From Calditrichia bacterium (lineage in GTDB: Bacteria > Calditrichota > Calditrichia > Calditrichales > J004), in assembly GCA_026991535.1 (NCBI GenBank), contig JALXBH010000247.1, forward strand, positions 1 through 42,536: 42,536 bases of DNA. Direction: 5' to 3'. Both the position numbers and the translations under genes were made by a program. Positions 15,214 to 24,680 of this stretch are shown piece after piece. Within the stretch, counting starts at the first letter, position 1. Every line of letters begins with the position of its first letter. The notes beneath the pieces were generated by a model. It ran no database searches. It was not told the origin of the DNA and was given only the letters and a program-made list of their open reading frames with translations.

Positions 15214-18200
15214 TCAATTTCTGTGTGTCAATGACAATTTAATAATAAAGGTACAATATTCGCCCTCTTTGGATTCTACTTCAATCCCGCCCCCGTATTT
15301 TTTTAGGCGGTCGCGCACAAGGTCCATCCCCATGCCGCGACCGCTGTACATGTCCGCTTTCTCCTTGGAGGTAAAGCCGGGTTCAAAAATAAGTTCCGCC
15401 AGTTCGGGCTTGCTCCACTTTTCCAGTTCCGTATTGTCATGTGCGGTGCGGGTACAGGCTTTCTGTTTAATCTTGTCATATTGCAATCCCCTGCCGTCAT
15501 CCGTGTAACGAATAAAAAGCATGGAGTCGGCTTCCTTTTCCACACTTATTTCAATTGTCCCGGTCTCCTGCTTACCCCGTTCCCTGCGTTCTTCCGGCGG
15601 CTCGATACCATGGCTCAGGCTGTTGCGCACAAGTTGAATGAATATATCCTTAAGAACCATAAGCTGTTTAAGAGGGATGTTGTGTGTCTGAAATGCTTGC
15701 GCCTTTAAATGAACGCGCAGTCCCATTTCAGAGGCGATCTTATCCGCGTAGTTGCGGAGTGTGTGAATAAGGTCGTTCTTTTTACCCTGTTTTTTCCCGT
15801 TACCGGACGTGTCGGATGAAAACCTTGCCATGCGTTCTATCAGCTTGCCAAGCTCATTTAACTCCTTCTTTAAACGGTCCAGATCCATAAAAACAGGAAT
15901 AAAGTCACTGCCGCTTAAGGGGGAACGGCAACAAAGTTTATTGGATTTCTCTTCTATCCGGTGAACCATATTGGCGAAATATTCAAGATTAAGAAGGTTG
16001 GCATTGCCCTTAATCAGATGCAGGGAGCGGGCGATCTGTTCACTCAACCGGGGATAGTCGGCGGTACTGTCACTGCCGGCCATAATAGTATTTATATAAT
16101 CCAGTTCCCTGTGGGCCGATTCATTAAACTCAATCAGCATATGCGGTTCAATATGCAAAATGCCCAGCATCCACTCCATCTGCTTTTTGGATTTCGCTTC
16201 GGTTTCGGCCAGTTTTATCCCTAACAGATGTTCCTCCGTTACATCGCTGACCGTGGCGATTATACCTGAAATTTTATCGAATTCGGTAATGCGTTTAAAA
16301 CGGAAGTCAAGATATTTTGTCGTAAGGGTATCATCCACGTTCTTAAATATCGTTTTTATACGGTTTAACGGGTTCAGACTGGCAATGAGTTCTTCATCCA
16401 GGGTATCCTCAAAAAGCATATTCAGATAGTCCCGGGTCATATCCATCTCTTTTTCCCCGATATGTCCGGCCAGGACGTCAAAAATGGGACGCTCCGCGAT
16501 CGCTTCGTCCTCCAGAATGGTTTCCAGCGATTTTGAATAGGCGCTTTGTATCTTCATACCGCTATCCAACAGAAAAAAGCCTTCTTCCACATTGTGTAGT
16601 ATACGTTTCTGTTCCGCCTGACTTCTCTTAAGCTCCACGTTCCGTTTTAACAGCTCCGCGGTGCGTTCGCGTACTTTTTCCTTCAGTTCCTCTCTTTGGC
16701 GCTTAATGGCATTAAGACGTAAATGGACAAAGAAGGCAATGCCCAGAAGAACCAGAGAAATTAAAGCGCCAATAAACCAAACCGTTTCCCAGAACGGGGG
16801 TTTTATGTATATGGGGATTTCCAGACCTTTTTCATTCCATACGCCGTCATTGTTGGAAGCAATAACCCGGAAAACATACTCTCCTCCATCCAGATTGGTA
16901 TAGCTTGCGCTGTGATTATACCCTGCGTCAATCCATTTGCTGTCAAAACCCTCCAGTTTATATTTGTATCGGTTTTTAAGGGGATTGGTGAACTCCAGCG
17001 CGGCAAACTGTATTTTGAAGAATTTATCCGTGTAACTAAGATCGATACGGGGTTTAACGGCCAGAATGCTGTCCACGGGCAGTTCCTTATCGTAAATGGA
17101 AAAGGAAGTGATGGCAATGGGCGGTACGTTTTCGTTTATACCGATCTCTTCCGGGGTAAAGGCTGTAATTCCTTCCACGCCGCCAAACCAAAGCTGGCCG
17201 TTTTTTAGGGCTATGGAGGCGTTGGCGCTGAATTCATCGTTTCTTAAACCATCCTTCAGGTTAAAATTGCGGAAGTGTTGCGCCTCAACATCCATTTGCG
17301 ACAGGCCCTTGTTGGTAGCCATCCACAGGTGGCCCTGCCTGTCTTCTTCAATGGAATAAATGATGTTGTTAGGCAAGCCGTCCCGCGTTGTAAAGCTTTT
17401 AAACTCTCCCGTGCTTAGGTTAAAACGGTTCAATCCCTCGGATGTGCCTACCCAGAAAACATCTTCCGGGTCTTCCCTCCTGTGAAGGACGGAGATGACG
17501 ATGTTGGAACTTATGGAAGAGGGGTTATCCTTGTCCTTATGAAAGTTCCTAAAGGTATTTGTTTTTTCATTGTAAAGCGACAGGCCGTTATAGGTGCCGA
17601 TAAACAAAGGTCCGTCACGGTATTGATATATACTGAGAATACGATCGTCGGAAAGGGAATTTTTTGATGATGTACTTTTTTGTAACAGCTTAAATGTATT
17701 TGCTTTGAAATTGAAAATATTTAGACCCTCGAGAGTGGCCACCCACAGGCTGCCGGCATCACGGGGAAAAATGTAGCGCAAACGGTTGTTGGAAAGGGAG
17801 GTGGAATCGGTGGGATCGTTTAAATATGTCTTTATCCGACCCGTTTTTTTATCAAAGCGTATCAGCCCCCCTCCGTCGCTGGCCAGCCAGAAAAAACCGG
17901 CCTTATCCTTATGAATATGGCGGATCGTATTGTGCGATAACGGAGAGTTTTCCGTATTGACGATCCGTGATGAACGGGTCCGGGGATTGTATATGGTCAG
18001 GCCGTTTTCAGTTCCGATTAACAATTCACCGTCGTCATCTTCATAAAAAGACCAAACGATATTGGAAGGTAAAAAAGAGCCGTTGGATTGGGCATCGTAA
18101 TTTTTAAAATAGGTTAGATTGGGACTGTATCGGCATATCCCGGTGTTGTTCATGGCTATCCACAACGCTCCGGAACGGTCTTCAAAAATAAAATTAATAT

Positions 18201-19104
18201 CATCGTTGCTAAGGCCGTTGGGGTCGGCCTGGTCGTAGTTATAGTTATAGAAAATCTGTTGCTTTTCGTTGAAAAGGTTAAGACCTTCCTCGCTGGCAAT
18301 CCAGATACGCTTTTTGCTGTCCGTAAAGATATATTTGATATTGTTGCTCGACAGCCCCGATTGCCCATCCGCGGTTACGGATTCAAATGTATGGGAGCTT
18401 TCCCTGTAGCGCAGCAGCCCGTTTTGCCTGCTGCCGATCCATATCTCGCCGCCAGGAGTCATTCTAATGGCCGAAACGGTGATCTTTTGCAACGCGGGGT
18501 CTTTGAGCGCGCTAAATGTTCCGGTGGTGGGATTATATATCGAAATACCCCGGTTGGCGCTACCGGCCCATATCCTTTTTTTATTATCCTCATACAGAAA
18601 GGTTATTTCCGGGGAAACAAGTTCGTTTAAATAATGGCCCAATGTTTCGCCGTCGCTGGAAAAATGAAATATACCCAGTTTGTTGATGGCCACCCACATG
18701 CTGCCGTCCGTTGCGCGCAATACCTGATTGATTTCAGTGTCGCGGGTTATTTCCACGTCCGTATAACTGCTGTTCTTGGGATCAAAAATTGCCAGTCCCG
18801 TGGTTGTTCCTATCCAGATGCGTCCATGAGCATCGCCGGCCATGGAGTAGATATAGTTTGAAGCCGTGCTTTTCAGATGGTTCTCATTACGGAAAATTTT
18901 AAAACCATACCCGTCAAAGCGATTAAGCCCGTCCTGCGTGGCAAACCACATAAAACCCTGCTTATCCTGGATGATGGCATACACCGAGTTCTGGGAAAGG
19001 CCCTGAGCGGAAGTGTAATATTCAAACTGCAGATAGGGCTTTTGCCCTAAAAGCGAAAGCCAGGGAATCAAAAGTAAAAAGTATATATAGGGGACTTTTT
19101 TCAT
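15214..19104 (-). CDS. Giant propeller sensor with CheA-like kinase module
   Basis: The product is about 1296 residues. A signal peptide is followed by roughly a dozen two-component-regulator propeller repeats (about 30-650; patterns such as GFMWFATQDGLNRFDG, HLWMATNKGL). Next are a Y_Y_Y domain (about 685-770), one membrane helix (about 775-795), a coiled coil and a PAS-like domain (about 830-960). An HPt/CheA-P1-like segment carries LHLIKGNA (His1029) and VHRIEE. The C-terminal ATPase is of CheA P4 type: QLVRNSLSHGIEPPEER, DDGRGL and GRGMGMDLV. No CheW-like P5 domain, HisKA, receiver or HTH follows. HTCS relatives in Bacteroidetes normally end in HisKA-HATPase-REC-AraC, so this is an unusual chimera. 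Start ATG 19104 is preceded by AGAAG; ATG 19119 is possible. Confidence 0.88.
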   Translation of the reverse strand: MKKVPYIYFLLLIPWLSLLGQKPYLQFEYYTSAQGLSQNSVYAIIQDKQGFMWFATQDGLNRFDGYGFKIFRNENHLKSTASNYIYSMAGDAHGRIWIGTTTGLAIFDPKNSSYTDVEITRDTEINQVLRATDGSMWVAINKLGIFHFSSDGETLGHYLNELVSPEITFLYEDNKKRIWAGSANRGISIYNPTTGTFSALKDPALQKITVSAIRMTPGGEIWIGSRQNGLLRYRESSHTFESVTADGQSGLSSNNIKYIFTDSKKRIWIASEEGLNLFNEKQQIFYNYNYDQADPNGLSNDDINFIFEDRSGALWIAMNNTGICRYSPNLTYFKNYDAQSNGSFLPSNIVWSFYEDDDGELLIGTENGLTIYNPRTRSSRIVNTENSPLSHNTIRHIHKDKAGFFWLASDGGGLIRFDKKTGRIKTYLNDPTDSTSLSNNRLRYIFPRDAGSLWVATLEGLNIFNFKANTFKLLQKSTSSKNSLSDDRILSIYQYRDGPLFIGTYNGLSLYNEKTNTFRNFHKDKDNPSSISSNIVISVLHRREDPEDVFWVGTSEGLNRFNLSTGEFKSFTTRDGLPNNIIYSIEEDRQGHLWMATNKGLSQMDVEAQHFRNFNLKDGLRNDEFSANASIALKNGQLWFGGVEGITAFTPEEIGINENVPPIAITSFSIYDKELPVDSILAVKPRIDLSYTDKFFKIQFAALEFTNPLKNRYKYKLEGFDSKWIDAGYNHSASYTNLDGGEYVFRVIASNNDGVWNEKGLEIPIYIKPPFWETVWFIGALISLVLLGIAFFVHLRLNAIKRQREELKEKVRERTAELLKRNVELKRSQAEQKRILHNVEEGFFLLDSGMKIQSAYSKSLETILEDEAIAERPIFDVLAGHIGEKEMDMTRDYLNMLFEDTLDEELIASLNPLNRIKTIFKNVDDTLTTKYLDFRFKRITEFDKISGIIATVSDVTEEHLLGIKLAETEAKSKKQMEWMLGILHIEPHMLIEFNESAHRELDYINTIMAGSDSTADYPRLSEQIARSLHLIKGNANLLNLEYFANMVHRIEEKSNKLCCRSPLSGSDFIPVFMDLDRLKKELNELGKLIERMARFSSDTSGNGKKQGKKNDLIHTLRNYADKIASEMGLRVHLKAQAFQTHNIPLKQLMVLKDIFIQLVRNSLSHGIEPPEERRERGKQETGTIEISVEKEADSMLFIRYTDDGRGLQYDKIKQKACTRTAHDNTELEKWSKPELAELIFEPGFTSKEKADMYSGRGMGMDLVRDRLKKYGGGIEVESKEGEYCTFIIKLSLTHRN

Positions 19105-19119
19105 ATATCTTCTCATCAT

Positions 19120-19357
19120 TTTGTGATATTATCGTTCACTTGGCAAAAGAGTTGAGAGAATGAGCCGGGTCTGCCCAGATAAAGGCGGGGGAGGCCTTGC
19201 GCGGCACAGCCCGGATGCCGAGCTTTGTTTTTGTCGTTTTGAAAAACCCGCCGATTTCTTTAAATTCATTCATTTACACAGGGAGGCAATCCGAAAGAGG
19301 ATTGTTGAGGGAACGACTCCGCTTAAACGGCGGAACGGATTTTTGAAAGGAAATTAA
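19120..19357. other. 238-bp divergent intergenic region
   Basis: This lies between the divergent propeller-CheA and hutH genes. A 65-codon plus-strand frame (19160-19357) ends directly against the hutH ATG but shows no recognisable family. Two small perfect hairpins are present near hutH: CAATCC/GGATTG around 19287-19304 and TCCGC/GCGGA around 19318-19334. No convincing promoter or riboswitch motif was identified. Confidence 0.3.
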
Positions 19358-20905
19358 ATGTCTCGTTTTCTTTTGGATACGCAGGATTTTAGCCTGCAGA
19401 TACTCGAGGGCTATTTAAGGGATCGTCCCGTAGTGGAGTTGTCGGATGCGGTTATTGGCAATATTATTAAAGGGCGTCAGGTAATAAAGGATATTATAGC
19501 CCGGGACAGCGTCGTCTATGGCGTTACCACCGGCTTTGGTAAGTTTGCCGATGTGCGTATTCCCAGGGAGAAGGCCCGGGAACTGCAAAAGCGCCTGGTA
19601 CTCAGCCATGCCGCCGGAGTGGGGGAGCCCTTTGCCGATGATATTACCCGCCTGATGCTATTATTGAAGATAAAAAATCTTTCACAGGGATACAGCGGCG
19701 TCCGGCCGGAACTGGTTCGGTTTTTGGTGGAGATGTTGAACCGGGATATTTTGCCGGTCATTCCGGAAAAAGGCTCTGTGGGGGCCAGCGGTGATTTGGC
19801 GCCCCTGGCGCATATGGCTCTGCCTCTTATTGGCGAGGGGGATGTATTTGTTTTTAGCGGAAGAGAAAAAAGACGGGTATCGGCAAAAGAGGCCTTAAAG
19901 CAGGCCGGTATGCGGCCCCTGGAGTTGGAAGAGAAAGAGGGACTGGCCTTGTTAAACGGCACACAGGCCATTCAGGCCAACGCCGTTTTTGCCCTTATCC
20001 GGGCAGGAAACCTGCTCAAGTCCGCCGATGTGATCGGCGCCGCCTCGCTGGAAGGTTTGTTGGGCACCCTTACCGCGTTTGACGCGCGTATCCAGCAGAT
20101 ACGCCGCCATGAAGGTCAGCAGAAGGTAGCCCGCAACTTCAGAAGTCTTCTGGCGGACAGCCCCATCGTTGCTTCCCATAAGGATTCCGACCACAGAGTA
20201 CAGGATGCCTATTGTTTGCGTTGCATTCCACAGGTGCACGGCGCCATACGTGACGGATTCGCATATGTACAATCTGTCTTTGAGCGGGAGATGAATGGCG
20301 TTACGGACAATCCCCTGGTTTTCCCCGACAATGCCGATGTTCTTTCCGGGGGCAATTTCCATGGCGAACCGGTGGCTCTGGCCGCGGATTATCTGGGGAT
20401 ACTCATGGCAGAACTGGCCAGTATTTCCGAAAGGCGCATAGAGCATATGATGGACCCTACCATGAACGAGATGGCCGGCTTCCTGACCACGGAAGGCGGC
20501 TTAAACTCCGGCTTTATGATTGCCCATGTTACGGCGGCGGCCCTGGTATCGGAGAATAAGGTGCTTGCTCATCCGGCCAGCGTGGATTCCATCCCCACGT
20601 CGGCCAATAAGGAAGACCATGTGAGCATGGGCACCCATGCCGCCCGCAAGGCTCTGAGCATTGTGGAAAACGCGGAATATGTGCTGGCCATAGAACTTTT
20701 ATGCGCTCTGCAGGCTCTGGATTTTCGCAAGCCTCTCAGTCCGGCAAAGGCCACTAAGGCTCTGCATGACTATGTCCGTAAGAGCATCCCTTTCTGGGAC
20801 AGGGACAGGCAGATGAATCTGGATATGGAAAAAGCAGTTATGATGCTCCGGCGGGGAGAGGTGCTTGACGTGGCCCGGCAGGGTTGTGACCATGAAATTG
20901 TTTGA
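19358..20905 (+). CDS. hutH: Histidine ammonia-lyase
   Basis: The 515-residue enzyme deaminates L-histidine to urocanate. The MIO prosthetic group forms from Ala143-Ser144-Gly145 in GSVGASGDLAPLAH. The catalytic Tyr54 lies in YGVTTGFG, and downstream HDS-like and NPLVF segments (VTDNPLVF) are conserved. Length is typical of HutH. AAAGGAAA precedes the ATG. No hutU, hutI or hutF/G genes are nearby, which is unusual for a histidine-degradation gene. A related lyase/aminomutase specificity cannot be excluded, but the motif set favours histidine. Confidence 0.9.
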   Translation: MSRFLLDTQDFSLQILEGYLRDRPVVELSDAVIGNIIKGRQVIKDIIARDSVVYGVTTGFGKFADVRIPREKARELQKRLVLSHAAGVGEPFADDITRLMLLLKIKNLSQGYSGVRPELVRFLVEMLNRDILPVIPEKGSVGASGDLAPLAHMALPLIGEGDVFVFSGREKRRVSAKEALKQAGMRPLELEEKEGLALLNGTQAIQANAVFALIRAGNLLKSADVIGAASLEGLLGTLTAFDARIQQIRRHEGQQKVARNFRSLLADSPIVASHKDSDHRVQDAYCLRCIPQVHGAIRDGFAYVQSVFEREMNGVTDNPLVFPDNADVLSGGNFHGEPVALAADYLGILMAELASISERRIEHMMDPTMNEMAGFLTTEGGLNSGFMIAHVTAAALVSENKVLAHPASVDSIPTSANKEDHVSMGTHAARKALSIVENAEYVLAIELLCALQALDFRKPLSPAKATKALHDYVRKSIPFWDRDRQMNLDMEKAVMMLRRGEVLDVARQGCDHEIV

Positions 20906-20925
20906 ACGGGTCCGGCCCGTAAGGC

Positions 20926-20954
20926 TTGAAGCTCATGGCTACGTGCTCTATATT
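20926..20954 (+). promoter_or_regulatory. Candidate promoter of the RpiB-like gene
   Basis: TTGAAG (20926-20931) and TATATT (20949-20954) are 17 bp apart in the 108-bp gap after hutH, about 60 bases before the downstream start codon. The match is reasonable but unsupported by other evidence. Confidence 0.35.
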
Positions 20955-21013
20955 TACACTGAAAAAATAGTATCCGCTTCCCCGGATAAAAACCATTTTT
21001 TTGAGAAAGTATT

Positions 21014-21643
21014 ATGAAAAAACTGATTGGCGAAGAAGATATCCGCCTTGCGGCGCGCAAGGGACAAAAGCTAAACGTGGACACGGATACGGTGATCACC
21101 CCCGCTGCCCGGGATCTGGCCGCCCGCCTGGGAGTGGTGCTGGAAACGGACGGGATAACGGGAGAACGCTGCCGCTTTGAGCAACGCATCTTTTTAAACA
21201 AGCCTTTTCATAAAATAGCCATGGCCTCGGATCATGGGGGCTACTACCTTAAGGAGGAGCTTAAGGGCTTTTTGCGCCAGCATGATTTTATGGTTTTCGA
21301 TTTAGGCCCGGCCAATGCAAAATCCTGCGACTATCCCGATTATGCCTTTAAGGTAGCGGAGAAAATATCTTCCGGAGAGGCGGATGCCGGAATCATGATT
21401 GACAGTGTGGGGATTGGATCGGCTATGGCCGCAAACAGGGTGAGCGGTGTATTGGCGGCCAAATGCAACAATGTAACCGAGGCTAAAAGTGCCCGTGAGC
21501 ATAACTATGCCAATATGCTGACCCTGGGCAGTAAAATTATCGGCTCCACCGCGGCCCGGGAAATATGCCTGGCTTTTCTCAATACGCGGGGCGGTGCGGA
21601 ACGGCATAAAAAAAGAATTTCAAAAATTTTAAACCATAAATAA
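21014..21643 (+). CDS. RpiB/LacA/LacB-family protein with altered active site
   Basis: The 209-residue protein has an N-terminal extension of about 65 residues (containing VITPAARDLAARLGVVLE) followed by an RpiB fold: ASDHGGYYLKEEL, CDYPDYA, REHNYANML and a C-terminal RHKKRISKI. The catalytic Cys of E. coli RpiB (GILICGTG) is replaced: the region reads GIMIDSVGIGSAMAANR, with Asp where Cys is expected. The extension and the Asp variant recall RpiB-like proteins linked to bacterial microcompartments, but no shell genes are present here. Ribose-5-phosphate isomerase activity should not be assumed. GAGAAAG lies before the ATG. Confidence 0.82.
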   Translation: MKKLIGEEDIRLAARKGQKLNVDTDTVITPAARDLAARLGVVLETDGITGERCRFEQRIFLNKPFHKIAMASDHGGYYLKEELKGFLRQHDFMVFDLGPANAKSCDYPDYAFKVAEKISSGEADAGIMIDSVGIGSAMAANRVSGVLAAKCNNVTEAKSAREHNYANMLTLGSKIIGSTAAREICLAFLNTRGGAERHKKRISKILNHK

Positions 21644-21649
21644 AAAAAC

Positions 21650-21721
21650 GCTTAAAAGTTTGCCGGTTTTTTAGCCGGGCCTAATAAGCGGATAAAAGGA
21701 CGATGTGTCCTCCGGACACAT
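21650..21721 (+). promoter_or_regulatory. Structured leader upstream of guaB
   Basis: Two structures lie in the 124-bp gap. An outer stem CGCTTA / TAAGCG (about 21650-21690) encloses a CCGG/CCGG hairpin. A perfect 8-bp stem ATGTGTCC / GGACACAT with a 3-nt loop lies at 21703-21721. Only a weak T-rich stretch follows, so these may be a terminator for the RpiB-like gene or a leader of guaB. No known riboswitch class was recognised. Confidence 0.35.
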
Positions 21722-21758
21722 ACGTTCTGTTTTCCCATAAAAAATCGTGGAAAGGTAG

Positions 21759-23228
<1,470 letters not shown>

Positions 23229-23242
23229 ACGGAGTGTTTGTC

Positions 23243-23653
23243 ATGCTACAAAAAATTGATCATATTGGTATCGCGGTTGCCGATTTGTCGGCGATTGAAG
23301 AAACCATGCGCGAAGGCTTTGACCTTATGCCACACATCCGGGAAACGGTAGCCGATCAAAAGGTGCGGGTGCTGGGTTATCACGTGGGTGACGCCACCAT
23401 CGAATATCTGCAGCCAACCGCTCCCGATTCTCCCATACAAAAATATCTGGATAAAAAGGGAACGGGAATCCATCACATCGCCTACCGGGTGGACAATTTG
23501 CAGGAAACACTAAATACCTTAAAGGAACGCGGTTTTCGTCTGATTGATGAACAACCCCGGGATGGAGCCGAAGGCAAAAAAATCGCCTTTATGCATCCGA
23601 AAAGCAGCAACGGGATATTGATAGAGTTGTGTGAAGTCGGGGCCCCCGAATGA
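23243..23653 (+). CDS. mce: Methylmalonyl-CoA epimerase
   Basis: The 136-residue vicinal-oxygen-chelate protein interconverts (S)- and (R)-methylmalonyl-CoA in propionate metabolism. Metal-binding and family motifs include KIDHIGIAV, GTGIHHIAYRVDN and the C-terminal GILIELCE. I start it at ATG 23243 because GGAG lies eight bases upstream; the upstream GTG would add three residues. It overlaps the dehydrogenase gene by four bases (ATGA). No mutase or carboxylase genes are in the window. Confidence 0.9.
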   Translation: MLQKIDHIGIAVADLSAIEETMREGFDLMPHIRETVADQKVRVLGYHVGDATIEYLQPTAPDSPIQKYLDKKGTGIHHIAYRVDNLQETLNTLKERGFRLIDEQPRDGAEGKKIAFMHPKSSNGILIELCEVGAPE

Positions 23654-24612
23654 CACATAAAATCGCCGTACTGGATCGCCTCACCCTGGATGCGGGAGAT
23701 GTTAGTTGGCACCCCCTGCAAAAGCTGGGAGAATTGTTGCTTTTTGATCAACTGAAAGAAAGCGATTTTAAAAAGCATCTCTCCGGCGTACCGTTTATTT
23801 TGAGCAATAAAGTGGTTATTGGGGACGAACATTTGGCGGTGCTGCCTGCTCTGCGCTACATCGGGGTTTTGGCCACGGGTTATAATAATATCGATATTAC
23901 CGCCGCGCGGATGAGAGGGATTACCGTTTGCAATATACCATCCTACAGCACCTTTTCCGTGGCCCAGATGGTTTTTGCCTACATTTTGCATTTTAGCCAA
24001 CATGCCGGCTATCATAGCGCCCTGGTCAAGGAAGGGCGTTGGGCCCGGTCGCCCATATTCTGTTTTTGGGAGAAACCTTTACTGGAACTCTCCGGTCGGG
24101 TGCTGGGCATAATCGGCTATGGGGCCATCGGCAGGCAGGTTGCGCGGATAGCCCGGGCCTTTGGGATGAAGGTTCTGGTGCATACCCGCTCTTCCTTTAA
24201 AACGGATGATGATCAGATTCAGGCCGCGGAGCGGGAAGAGCTTTTTAGCGGGAGTGATTTTATCAGCCTGCATTGTCCCCTGACGGATAAAACCCGCTAT
24301 ATAATCAATGAAAAAACTTTGGCCCTGATGAAGCCGGAAGCAGTATTGATAAATACGGGGCGTGGCGGGCTTATCGATGAAGCCGCCCTGGACAAAGCGC
24401 TGAGGGCGCGGCGTATCCGGGCCGCGGCGCTGGATGTGCTGGGTGAAGAGCCCCCGGGGGAAAGGCATCCGCTTATTGAAAATCCGCATACGCTGATTAC
24501 GCCTCATATCGCCTGGGCCACCCGGCAGGCCCGGCAACGGCTGATAGACCTGGCCGCCGAAAATATCCGTGCTTTTCTTGAGGGAAAGCCCATTAATCGT
24601 GTTTTATCCTGA
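23650..24612 (+). CDS. D-isomer-specific 2-hydroxyacid dehydrogenase
   Basis: The 320-residue NAD(P)-dependent enzyme has the split catalytic domain and Rossmann fold (GIIGYGAIGRQVA) of the family. The catalytic Arg is in NTGRGGLIDE, Glu in DVLGEEPP and His in TPHIAWAT. Overall it resembles glycerate dehydrogenase / hydroxypyruvate reductase more than phosphoglycerate dehydrogenase, as it lacks an ACT domain. Substrate is not certain. It is translationally coupled to the epimerase gene. Confidence 0.9.
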   Translation: MTHKIAVLDRLTLDAGDVSWHPLQKLGELLLFDQLKESDFKKHLSGVPFILSNKVVIGDEHLAVLPALRYIGVLATGYNNIDITAARMRGITVCNIPSYSTFSVAQMVFAYILHFSQHAGYHSALVKEGRWARSPIFCFWEKPLLELSGRVLGIIGYGAIGRQVARIARAFGMKVLVHTRSSFKTDDDQIQAAEREELFSGSDFISLHCPLTDKTRYIINEKTLALMKPEAVLINTGRGGLIDEAALDKALRARRIRAAALDVLGEEPPGERHPLIENPHTLITPHIAWATRQARQRLIDLAAENIRAFLEGKPINRVLS

Positions 24613-24680
24613 CCGTTCTTTTTATTAAAACAGATGGTTTAAAATAAAGTGGAAAACCCAAGCAATCCGGAGGCACTCCC

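Noticed and set aside
19160-19357. A 65-codon open frame abutting the hutH start codon
   Set aside because: Composition and sequence show no family, only a weak GAGAG precedes it, and it lies in a divergent promoter region. A leader peptide cannot be excluded but is not supported.
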